From an uncultured Faecalibacterium sp. (lineage in GTDB: Bacteria; Bacillota; Clostridia; Oscillospirales; Ruminococcaceae), in the NCBI GenBank assembly GCA_945982465.1, contig CAMFSB010000147.1:1-5132 (forward strand): DNA of 5,132 nt. Direction: 5' to 3'. The position numbers and the translations under genes were made by a program. Under the pieces are notes generated by a model, which was not told the DNA's origin, did no database searches, and was given only the letters and a program-made list of their open reading frames with translations. Within the stretch, counting starts at the first letter, position 1. Every line of letters starts with the position of its first letter. Below are positions 1-5,132 of the stretch, piece by piece.

Positions 1-690
1 CGCGGCCAGATCCCCGCTGTGGCAGCTGCCTATCCGCCCGCCCCCCCGGCTGAGAACGCGCAGCACTGCCGATACCGCCTGCCGGGCGCTTTCTTCGTCG
101 ATGCAGTCGGTCTCCTTGGTATATACGCTGAAAGCGTTGGTCTCCCACACCTGCCAGTTGTAGTTGAGCGTGGTGGTATCGATGGGCTGGGGTGTGCGCA
201 TCACCACATAAGGCAGGCCGAACAGGTTGCCCAAACTGGCTGTCTGGTAGCCGGTGTCCATGATGCGCACATGGGGCACAAAATCGCCCGGCAAATAAAA
301 GGAGGCAAAGTGGATGCCGTAGCGGTAGCCCTGTACTGCCTGGAACAGGGCCGCCGCAATGCGCTGGGTGGTCTCGCCCTGGTCGTAGCCGGGGAACATC
401 CGGTTGATGTCGGTTTTGTCCATAGCCCAAAAGCGGCTGCCCACATTCATGGAAAAATGGTTGACGCAGGGCACCACCAGCAGCTCGCGCCCCGGCGGGA
501 TAGCGCCCTGCTTTTCCAGCCGGGCCAGCGTCTGCACCAGCCGGGCGCACACATACATCTGCTGCACCTCATTGCCGCGCACGCCGCCCACAATGGCGCA
601 GGAGCGCTCGCCGCTGCCGAAGCGGAAGCCCTGAATGGAAAAATCCTGCCGGTAAGGCGTTTGCAGCGTATACAGGTTTTCGCGTTTCAT
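1..690 (-). CDS. AstE/aspartoacylase-like M14 family protein with degenerate zinc site (partial, C-terminus beyond window)
   Basis: The frame is open for 230 codons from ATG 690 to the window edge. Family proteins usually run a little over 300 residues, so roughly the last third is missing. It aligns end to end with the neighbouring deacylase: residues 32-41 (AIVGGVRGNE) match its zinc motif, DINRMFPG (94-101) matches the conserved D-NR-FPG loop, and GIH (125-127) matches the third-ligand segment. Key residues differ: the first zinc ligand His is Arg38, the Asp of DIH is Gly125, and the catalytic Glu position is Tyr190 in an ungapped alignment. Glu41 and His127 remain. It may be a pseudoenzyme, a regulatory partner or an enzyme with altered chemistry. 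Its ATG overlaps the upstream stop codon (ATGA, 690-687), and GGGAGGG (708-702) lies 11 nt upstream, so it is translationally coupled. Family assignment is firm; activity is unknown. Confidence 0.88.
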   Translation of the reverse strand, partial: MKRENLYTLQTPYRQDFSIQGFRFGSGERSCAIVGGVRGNEVQQMYVCARLVQTLARLEKQGAIPPGRELLVVPCVNHFSMNVGSRFWAMDKTDINRMFPGYDQGETTQRIAAALFQAVQGYRYGIHFASFYLPGDFVPHVRIMDTGYQTASLGNLFGLPYVVMRTPQPIDTTTLNYNWQVWETNAFSVYTKETDCIDEESARQAVSAVLRVLSRGGGRIGSCHSGDLAA

Positions 691-1637
691 TTGTGTTCAA
701 ACCCTCCCGTCAGAATGCGTGCCAGCAGGCTGCCCGGGTAAACCACCGGGTATTCCCGCAGGGTAAACAGCAGGCCGTCGGCCGGGGCCGTCACCCGCTG
801 GCGGATCGTGCCGGTAAGCGGGTCGGCCACCACAGCCAGCTCCTGCCCTGCCTTGACCATGCCGTCGTGCTGCGCGCTGGGGATAAAAATGCCCGCCGCC
901 TCTGCATTGAGGAAGGCCACCTCGTCCCTGGACACGATGGGCGCGCGGGCGGGCTGGGTTTGGCCCGACCACATACCCTCGCTTTTCATCAGGTTCAGGA
1001 TGCCGGCGGTCAACTGCTCGCCGTACTCCGGGGTCAGGCGCATTCCCACGCCCATTTCGACCCCCAGGCAGCGGGTGCCCCGCCAGGTGAGGCAGTGGCC
1101 CGGCGTGCTTTCCAGCACGGTGGCGGCCGCGTGGATCCATACAAAGTCCACATTCAGCTGCTTTGCCAGCGGCACCAGGGCGTCAGCCGTCTCCTCCGAG
1201 ATGCGCACCTGGGGCAGCTCCTTCAAAAAGATGTTGGAGGCATGGATGTCCACTGCGATGTCGGCGCCGCGCAGCTCCCCGATGACCTTGTGGGCATAAA
1301 ATTCGGCCATAGGGCCTTCGGTGTTGCCCGGGAAAATGCGGTTCATGTCCAGATCAAACAGCGGGATGCCCCGCGTGATGGTGTTGATGCCCAGCGGGTT
1401 GACGGCCGGGTAAATATCCACCGTACCGTGCAGGCATTCCGGGTGGGCGGCCAGCTCCTGGTTGAGCCGGTACGCCACATACTGGCCCTCCAGTTCGTCG
1501 CCATGCACGCCGGTCACGATGCACAGGCGCTTGCCTTTATCCTGCCCGGGCAGTGGTGTGATGTGGTTTTTGCGGAGCTCCAGCTTTTCGTGCACCGAAA
1601 GCTCCACCGAGGATACGATCTGTTCCATTTCGTCCAT
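687..1637 (-). CDS. Succinylglutamate desuccinylase/aspartoacylase family zinc hydrolase (M14-like)
   Basis: A 316-residue protein of the AstE/AspA (COG3608-type) branch of M14 carboxypeptidases, which hydrolyse amide bonds of N-acylated amino acids or similar small amides using one zinc. Visible motifs are GVHGDE (43-48; ligands His45 and Glu48), NPLG (80-83), DMNRIFPG (97-104), DIH (130-132; ligand His132) and GVEMG (192-196; catalytic Glu194). The C-terminal part (about 235-316) is a beta-rich, lipoyl-like extension usual in this family. No signal peptide is seen, so it is probably cytoplasmic. An ATG at 1832 is in frame, but its extra 65 residues are Arg/Pro/Ala-rich, overlap the transglutaminase gene and lack family similarity. 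ATG 1637 has AGGA 6 nt upstream; ATG 1628 is the alternative. It follows the transglutaminase gene after 104 nt and overlaps the next gene by 4 nt. The substrate cannot be read from sequence. Confidence 0.92.
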   Translation of the reverse strand: MDEMEQIVSSVELSVHEKLELRKNHITPLPGQDKGKRLCIVTGVHGDELEGQYVAYRLNQELAAHPECLHGTVDIYPAVNPLGINTITRGIPLFDLDMNRIFPGNTEGPMAEFYAHKVIGELRGADIAVDIHASNIFLKELPQVRISEETADALVPLAKQLNVDFVWIHAAATVLESTPGHCLTWRGTRCLGVEMGVGMRLTPEYGEQLTAGILNLMKSEGMWSGQTQPARAPIVSRDEVAFLNAEAAGIFIPSAQHDGMVKAGQELAVVADPLTGTIRQRVTAPADGLLFTLREYPVVYPGSLLARILTGGFEHK

Positions 1638-1668
1638 CCTTTTTCCTGCGTTTGGGCCGGCGCGCAAA

Positions 1669-1703
1669 GCAGCGCCGTCTGCCCCTGGCGGCAGTGGCGC
1701 TGC
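1669..1703 (-). other. Stem-loop in the transglutaminase-deacylase intercistronic gap
   Basis: An 8-bp perfect inverted repeat (GCAGCGCC 1669-1676, GGCGCTGC 1696-1703) encloses a second 5-bp stem (CTGCC 1679-1683, GGCAG 1690-1694) with a 6-nt loop. Together they make about 13 bp of GC-rich stem with a small internal loop. On the minus strand it is followed by only three T residues, so it is not a convincing intrinsic terminator. It sits 32 nt upstream of the deacylase start, in the only real gap of the operon. It may be an mRNA stability or processing element that sets different levels for the two deacylase genes. Function is inferred only from position. Confidence 0.5.
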
Positions 1704-1741
1704 TGGTTTCCGGCGCCGTTGCCGTTTGCTTGTTGCCGGCG

Positions 1742-2536
1742 TTACAGCGGGCCGGCCCGCTCCCGCAGCAACATGGCCACGGTCTGGGTCTGACCGGCAT
1801 TGCCGCGGAACACCCCGCGTTCGGCTGGGCAATCGGCCGCGTCGCGCCCGACTGCGAACCGCAGATAGTCCTCGCCCGCCACACAGCCGCGGGTGGGGTC
1901 AAAACCCACCCAGCCTTCGGGCAGCAGCACCTCGGCCCAGGCGTGGGTAGCCCCCTCGCCCAGCGTCAGGCCCATGCAGTAGCGGGCGGTCAGCCCGCGC
2001 AGCCGCGCCAGGGCCAGAAACACATGGGTGTAGTCCTGGCACACGCCGGCGCACAGCTCAAAGGCCGGGGCCGCCCTGGTGGCGTGGGTGGTGGGAACCC
2101 GCGCATGGCGCAGCCGGCCGCGGGCCGCCGGGCGCAGCAGCCGGGCTTTCTGCCGGTCAGACCGGCCGTTCAGCGGCAGGCCGGCGGCGTACGCCCGCAA
2201 CGCGGGGCTGGGCGCCGTAAGCAGGCCCGGCGTGCGGTAGACGGCGCTTGCGGGGCCGGGGTCGGCCTTTTCGCGCCGGCGGCTGTCGGTAACGGCCGTG
2301 CCCTGCGCCCGGTAGTGCAGCTGCGTGTGCGGGCCGTTCAGCGTGCCGCTGAGCATTTCGTTGCCAAAGCCATCGCGCAGGCGGTACAGCCGCGTTTCGG
2401 GCAGCAGCGTAACGCGCAGGCTTTGCAGCTGCTGGCTGCGGCAGTTTTCGGGGACACACCGCAGCGTGAACTGATGGTCGGTGACCGGGCCGGAAAAATC
2501 CAGCCGGGCGTCAAATACAAATTCCAGCGTTTTCAT
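1742..2536 (-). CDS. Transglutaminase-like cysteine peptidase family protein
   Basis: A 264-residue protein of the bacterial transglutaminase-like (COG1305-type) family found beside CP-ATP-grasp and alpha-E genes. Residues 1 to about 85 form the usual N-terminal beta-rich region (HQFTLRCVPE 21-30, RDGFGNE 54-60). The papain-like core follows, with a complete triad: Cys166 in GVCQDYTH, His198 in THAWAEV and Asp213 in GFDPT. The family tail GRDAADCP (230-237) and GVFRGNAGQT (241-250) is present. Members cleave peptide or isopeptide bonds or transfer acyl groups; the substrate here is unknown. No signal peptide is visible. The start is fixed by the alpha-E stop codon, which is in the same frame eight codons upstream. 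The nearest Shine-Dalgarno-like GGAGGTG (2567-2561) lies 24 nt from the ATG, so reinitiation after the upstream gene is likely. The segment around 125-158 is unusually Arg-rich, but the frame is intact. Confidence 0.93.
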   Translation of the reverse strand: MKTLEFVFDARLDFSGPVTDHQFTLRCVPENCRSQQLQSLRVTLLPETRLYRLRDGFGNEMLSGTLNGPHTQLHYRAQGTAVTDSRRREKADPGPASAVYRTPGLLTAPSPALRAYAAGLPLNGRSDRQKARLLRPAARGRLRHARVPTTHATRAAPAFELCAGVCQDYTHVFLALARLRGLTARYCMGLTLGEGATHAWAEVLLPEGWVGFDPTRGCVAGEDYLRFAVGRDAADCPAERGVFRGNAGQTQTVAMLLRERAGPL

Positions 2537-2557
2537 GGCGTTTGCCGGCGGCGTTTT

Positions 2558-3238
2558 TCACACCTCCGGGAACACTCCTTCCAGCGCGGCCACCAGCTTC
2601 CACGCGCCGGGGTCGGGCAGGGTCTTGTCCAGCAGCACATCGGCCAGCAGACGCAGCTTTTCCTCGTCGCGGCGCAGCTGGGTCTTGTACAGCCGGTTGA
2701 ACAGCCGCGCAAATTCCTTTTCGCACGCTTCGCGGCCGCAGCCCAGCCGCAGGTACAGATCCACCCGTTCCAGGCTGGCGCCGGCCTTGATGATGTTGCG
2801 GCTGGCCTCGTCGTCGATGGTGTCTTCGCAGCTGCCGCGGAACGCCATCACGTCATCCATGACCCACTGCAACTCCATCTCGGGGCCGGTGCTGTGGGCG
2901 GCCTTTTCCATCGCATTCATGGCAAGCTGGATGTACGCCAGCGTATCGGACGAAAGCGTTTCGCGCAGCACCACGGCGTTGTCGTAGGCAAAGCCCAGGC
3001 TGGCCGCCACCGAAGCCGGGTCCTCCGCGTCGAAAAAATACCGGCGGCAGAAATCCGCCGTGTCGGCGTAGCCGGCCGGGATGCCCATGCAGCGGCAGTA
3101 TTCGGTGTAATCGGCCTCCTGGCCATCGATCTCGGCCTCGCGGATGGGCCGGGTGAGCCGCAGTACGGTGTACACGCGCTCGGTATACCGGCCCAGCCAG
3201 AACAGCCGGCCGGTTTTGCTTAACGAGAGAGTACCCAT
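2558..3238 (-). CDS. Compact alpha-E domain protein (DUF403)
   Basis: A 226-residue, largely helical protein of the alpha-E family (COG2307-type), the usual partner of type-2 circularly permuted ATP-grasp enzymes. Its biochemical role is not established. Family landmarks are LFWLGRYTERV (12-22), RETLSSDTL (92-100), FRGSCEDTI (133-141) and GASLERVD (153-160). It is clearly shorter than typical members, which from memory are around 300 residues; the shortening seems to be in the N-terminal helices and at the C-terminus, and no frameshift is apparent. The ATG lies 19 nt inside the end of the ATP-grasp gene, with AGGAGGG (3256-3250) 11 nt upstream, so translation of the two is coupled. The stop codon TGA is 21 nt before the transglutaminase start. 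It is presumably cytoplasmic, as no signal or membrane segment is seen. Confidence 0.9.
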   Translation of the reverse strand: MGTLSLSKTGRLFWLGRYTERVYTVLRLTRPIREAEIDGQEADYTEYCRCMGIPAGYADTADFCRRYFFDAEDPASVAASLGFAYDNAVVLRETLSSDTLAYIQLAMNAMEKAAHSTGPEMELQWVMDDVMAFRGSCEDTIDDEASRNIIKAGASLERVDLYLRLGCGREACEKEFARLFNRLYKTQLRRDEEKLRLLADVLLDKTLPDPGAWKLVAALEGVFPEV

Positions 3239-4533
3239 GTGTCCTTAAACCCTCCTCCCTGAGAACTGTTGACCACAAAGCTGTCCGCCTGGCGGGAAAA
3301 CCGGGTCAGCCCGCTGGGCCAGACCTGTACGGTTTCACCCGCCAGCACAAAGGCCCGCAGATCCGCCTTGCGCGGCGCCGTGGAGCCATCCTCCTGCAGC
3401 ACCGGCAGGTCGATAAAGTCGATGACCTCCTGGGCGATAAAGCGGCGCGGCTCGTTTTGCAGCGTGCGGCGGAAATCTTCCAGCTGTTCGCGGGTCATTT
3501 TACTGCCAAACACCACGCCGTAGCCGCCGGCTTCGGCCACATCCTTGACCACCAGCGTTTCCAGATGGTCCAGCACATATTGGCGGTCCTGCTCATAAAA
3601 CGGCAGGTAGGTGGGCGCGTTTTGCAAAATCGGCTCCTCGCCCAGATAATAGCGGATCATCTTGGGCACAAAGTAGTAGATGCCCTTGTCATCGGCCACC
3701 CCGTTGCCCGGGGCGTTGAGCAGCGCCACGTTGCCCGCCCGGTAGGCGTCCATCACGCCGGGGATGCCGATCAGACTGTCGGGCCGGAAGGTGACCGGGT
3801 CGAGGTAATCGTCGCCGATGCGCCGGTAGATGGCACCCACCCGTTCCGGCCCGTGCATGCTGCGGTACCACACGCAGTTGTTTTCCACATACAGTTCGCC
3901 TACCTCGGCCAGCACCGCGCCGGTCTGCTCGGCCAGATAGCTGTGCTCAAAATAGGCGGCGTTGTAGCGCCCGGGTGTAAAGATCACGTTGATGCCGCCG
4001 GTGTTCACGTTGTCCATCACGCCACGCAGCAGCGCGCCGTAGCCGCGGTTGTCGATCACCGTGCCGCCGCGGAAGGTCTCGGGGCTGCACCGGCGGCACA
4101 GCCCGCGGGCGATCAGCGGATAGGACGCGCCGCTGGGAATGCGCAGGTTATCCTCCAGAATGTACCATTCGCCGTCTTTCGCCTGCACCAGGTCGATGCC
4201 GGAAATATGGCTGTAAATGCCCTTGGGCGGGGCGATCCCCTCGCACGGGGGCAGGTAGCCGCTGCCGGCAAATACAAAATCCTCGGGCACCACGCCGTCG
4301 CGGATGATCTTTTTTTCACCGTATACGTCCTGCAAAAACAAATTCAGCGCCGTAACGCGCTGCACCAGGCCTTTTTCCAGCCGGGCAAACTCCGCCGCGC
4401 CGATCACCCGCGGCAGCGGGTCGAACGGAAACAGCCGTTCCTGAAATGTACCGTTTTTGTAAATGCCGAATTTCACACCATACCGCGCCAGCTGGTCGTT
4501 GATCTGCCGGCGGTGCTGTGCCAGTCGATCCAT
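3220..4533 (-). CDS. Circularly permuted ATP-grasp type 2 protein (DUF404/DUF407 amidoligase)
   Basis: A 437-residue member of the COG2308-type circularly permuted ATP-grasp family, predicted to use ATP to form an amide or peptide bond through an acyl-phosphate. Conserved blocks in order are FPFDPLPRVI (35-44), NLFLQDVYGE (64-73), LEDNLRIPSG (126-135), IYRRIGDDYLDP (235-246), NAPGNGVADDK (273-283), IRYYLGEEPIL (293-303), VVKDVAEAGGYG (328-339, probable nucleotide-binding Lys330 and Gly-rich loop), DLRAF (391-395) and NSSQGGGFKDTWVL (422-435). All blocks I expect are present, so it should be active. The N-terminus is roughly 40 residues shorter than many relatives, lacking the usual leading helical segment. 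The ATG is fixed by an in-frame TAG six codons upstream. AGGGGGG (4547-4541) is 7 nt upstream. It is first in the operon and overlaps the alpha-E gene by 19 nt. The ligated substrates are unknown. Confidence 0.95.
   Translation of the reverse strand: MDRLAQHRRQINDQLARYGVKFGIYKNGTFQERLFPFDPLPRVIGAAEFARLEKGLVQRVTALNLFLQDVYGEKKIIRDGVVPEDFVFAGSGYLPPCEGIAPPKGIYSHISGIDLVQAKDGEWYILEDNLRIPSGASYPLIARGLCRRCSPETFRGGTVIDNRGYGALLRGVMDNVNTGGINVIFTPGRYNAAYFEHSYLAEQTGAVLAEVGELYVENNCVWYRSMHGPERVGAIYRRIGDDYLDPVTFRPDSLIGIPGVMDAYRAGNVALLNAPGNGVADDKGIYYFVPKMIRYYLGEEPILQNAPTYLPFYEQDRQYVLDHLETLVVKDVAEAGGYGVVFGSKMTREQLEDFRRTLQNEPRRFIAQEVIDFIDLPVLQEDGSTAPRKADLRAFVLAGETVQVWPSGLTRFSRQADSFVVNSSQGGGFKDTWVLSR
3250..3256 (-). 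promoter_or_regulatory. Ribosome binding site of the alpha-E gene, embedded in the ATP-grasp coding sequence
   Basis: AGGAGGG lies 11 nt before the alpha-E ATG (3238). It is part of the codons for the conserved QGGG motif near the C-terminus of the ATP-grasp protein. The same bases therefore serve a constrained protein motif and translation initiation of the next gene. It supports ATG 3238 as the start. Confidence 0.65.
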
Positions 4534-4540
4534 GCAAATT

Positions 4541-4579
4541 CCCCCCTGCTATACCCTGCAGGGCTGCCGTCCCTGCAAA
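4541..4579 (-). promoter_or_regulatory. Leader segment with mutually exclusive hairpins over the first ribosome binding site
   Basis: Read on the minus strand, this stretch has three copies of GCAGGG (at 4576-4571, 4559-4554 and 4549-4544) and one CCCTGC (4563-4558). CCCTGC can pair with the first copy (7-nt loop, extended by a U-A and U-G pairs) or with the third copy (8-nt loop). The third copy overlaps the Shine-Dalgarno AGGGGGG (4547-4541) of the ATP-grasp gene. The first pairing leaves the site open and the second hides it. No known riboswitch consensus is recognised. Regulation is inference. Confidence 0.4.
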
Positions 4580-4619
4580 CAAAAAGGCAAAGACGCTTTT
4601 CACAGAGCGTCTTTGCCTT
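4577..4619 (-). terminator. Intrinsic terminator hairpin in the operon leader (possible attenuator)
   Basis: A perfect 14-bp stem (4606-4619 with 4584-4597, arms AAGGCAAAGACGCT and AGCGTCTTTGCCTT) with an 8-nt loop is followed on the minus strand by TTTTTGTTT, partly within the stem. On the plus strand no T-tract follows. It therefore terminates only leftward transcription, yet no minus-strand gene lies upstream of it. It sits between the promoter (4630-4658) and the ATP-grasp gene, starting only about 5 nt after the predicted transcription start. It would give an RNA of about 47 nt unless read through. It could be an attenuator, a 5'-protecting hairpin or a small-RNA gene. Confidence 0.75.
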
Positions 4620-4629
4620 GCACGCCCTT

Positions 4630-4658
4630 ATTGTACTTGCTTTGCGTTCACAAGTCAA
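4630..4658 (-). promoter_or_regulatory. Sigma-A type promoter of the ATP-grasp operon
   Basis: On the minus strand TTGACT (4658-4653) and TACAAT (4635-4630) are separated by exactly 17 nt, each matching 5 of 6 consensus bases. An A/T-rich stretch just upstream (AATTTTAT, 4670-4663) is placed like an UP element. The start is predicted near G4623. This is the best promoter match in the window and implies a leader of about 90 nt. Confidence 0.8.
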
Positions 4659-4761
4659 GTGCATAAAATTCACTGCGGCGCACAACCTGCCGCTACAGCG
4701 GTATAAAAATTCAGCCATTTTCACAAGAAAACGGCACTGGCCCACATTTTTTGCAAAACGC

Positions 4762-4791
4762 TTGATTTTCATGCACGGAAAGAGGTAAAGT
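4762..4791 (+). promoter_or_regulatory. Candidate promoter of proC
   Basis: TTGATT (4762-4767) and TAAAGT (4786-4791) are separated by 18 nt, each matching 4 of 6 consensus bases. This would give a leader of about 90 nt before proC. Another weak candidate is TTGCGT (4642-4647), 16 nt, TAAAAT (4664-4669). Either could be right. Confidence 0.35.
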
Positions 4792-4810
4792 AGTAGCCAT
4801 ATAGCCTGCT

Positions 4811-4854
4811 GTGCTTTTTGTGCGAAGCACCGGCCGCCGGCGCATTTCTGCGGC
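4811..4854 (+). other. Two small inverted repeats in the proC leader
   Basis: GTGCTT (4811-4816) pairs with AAGCAC (4825-4830) across 8 nt, and GCCGC (4833-4837) with GCGGC (4850-4854) across 12 nt. Neither is followed by a T-tract, and no T-box or riboswitch consensus is recognised. The rest of 4792-4874 shows nothing further. Significance is uncertain because the region is GC-rich. Confidence 0.3.
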
Positions 4855-4889
4855 AAAGCCAGGTGCAGCGCTGTAAGGAGGAAATGTCC

Positions 4890-5132
4890 ATGAACGAGAT
4901 CGGGTTTATCGGCTGCGGCAATATGGGCGGCGCCATCGCGCGGGCGGTGTGCGCCGCCGCGGATCCCAGCCGGGTGTTTCTTGCCAACCGCACCGCGGCC
5001 AAGGCCGAAGCGCTGGCCACCCGGCTGCGCTGCCACACCGCGTCCAACGAAGCGGTCTTTGCCGGGTGCGAGCTGATTTTTCTGGGCGTAAAGCCCCAGA
5101 TGATGCCGGATGTACTGGCCGCCGCTGCGCCT
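4890..5132 (+). CDS. proC: Pyrroline-5-carboxylate reductase (partial, N-terminal 81 residues)
   Basis: This gene catalyses the last step of proline synthesis, the NAD(P)H-dependent reduction of 1-pyrroline-5-carboxylate to proline, in the cytoplasm. The visible 81 residues are the start of the N-terminal Rossmann domain: the dinucleotide-binding loop GFIGCGNMGGAI (5-16), ANR (32-34) at the end of the second strand, and LGVKPQ (65-70), typical of ProC. Full-length proteins are near 270 residues, so about two thirds lie beyond the right edge. AAGGAGG (4875-4881) is 8 nt before ATG 4890. An in-frame ATG at 4884 is only 2 nt from that site and is less likely. It is divergent from the ATP-grasp operon across 356 nt and has its own candidate promoter. 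Confidence 0.95.
   Translation, partial: MNEIGFIGCGNMGGAIARAVCAAADPSRVFLANRTAAKAEALATRLRCHTASNEAVFAGCELIFLGVKPQMMPDVLAAAAP

Noticed and set aside
19..1793. Plus-strand open frames at 19-741 and 693-1793
   Set aside because: Both are mirror images of the two AstE-like genes, whose motifs are unambiguous on the minus strand.
1638..1832. 65-residue N-terminal extension of the zinc deacylase from ATG 1832
   Set aside because: It overlaps the transglutaminase gene, is Arg/Pro/Ala-rich with no family similarity, and a good AGGA site precedes ATG 1637.
1652..3223. Long plus-strand open frame of 523 codons
   Set aside because: It is antisense to the transglutaminase and alpha-E genes, is low-complexity Ala/Gly/Arg/Gln-rich, has no family motif, and arises from GC-rich codon bias on the other strand.
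4647..4727. TTCACAAG occurring twice (4647-4654 and 4720-4727) as operator sites
   Set aside because: An 8-base repeat in a region of this size is expected by chance about as often as not, and there is no symmetry.
3457..4788. Plus-strand open frame of 443 codons
   Set aside because: It is antisense to the well-supported ATP-grasp gene and runs through its promoter and terminator, with no recognisable domain.
4771..4788. Five-codon open frame (MHGKR) in the proC upstream region as a leader peptide
   Set aside because: It overlaps the candidate -10 element, has no ribosome binding site, and is too short to distinguish from chance.
4534..4889. T-box, known riboswitch, tRNA, CRISPR or insertion-sequence signals
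   Set aside because: No T-box consensus, cloverleaf, repeat-spacer pattern or terminal inverted repeats could be found by eye.
4473..5036. Minus-strand open frame of 187 codons that could have explained the leader terminator as an end-of-gene signal
   Set aside because: It is antisense to proC, has no motif, and reads through the promoter and hairpin rather than ending before it.

Overview
The window looks like chromosomal DNA from a GC-rich Gram-positive gut-type anaerobe (Bacillota, probably Oscillospiraceae/Clostridium leptum-like). This is inferred from purine-rich AGGAGG-type ribosome binding sites, a textbook sigma-A promoter, strongly GC-ending codons and protein style. No 16S or other marker is present, so the taxon is a guess.

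Layout: positions 1-4533 are filled by five tightly packed genes, all on the minus strand and so read right to left. In order of transcription they are a circularly permuted ATP-grasp amidoligase (4533-3220), a compact alpha-E (DUF403) protein (3238-2558), a transglutaminase-like cysteine peptidase (2536-1742), an M14/AstE-type zinc deacylase (1637-687) and a second AstE-like protein (690 to beyond position 1, 230 codons visible). Overlaps of 19 and 4 nt and a 21-nt gap indicate one operon. The only sizeable internal gap (1638-1741) carries a stable stem-loop. A divergent, incomplete proC (pyrroline-5-carboxylate reductase) starts at 4890 on the plus strand and runs off the right edge.

The control region lies between 4534 and 4889. 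A strong minus-strand promoter (TTGACT, 17 nt, TACAAT) is followed almost at once by a 14-bp intrinsic-terminator hairpin with a U-tract. Next come mutually exclusive GCAGGG/CCCTGC pairings that can cover the ribosome binding site of the first gene. The whole operon therefore appears to be expressed through a roughly 90-nt leader with a built-in terminator.

How the genes may work together: the ATP-grasp, alpha-E and transglutaminase trio is a recurrent bacterial gene set, predicted from comparative genomics to make an unknown peptide or amide modification. Here it is followed by two AstE-type proteins, one with an intact zinc site and a translationally coupled partner whose zinc ligand and catalytic glutamate are replaced. 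The simplest reading, which is inference, is an ATP-driven amide-ligation module with its own peptidase and deacylase, of unknown product. proC is probably an unrelated housekeeping neighbour.
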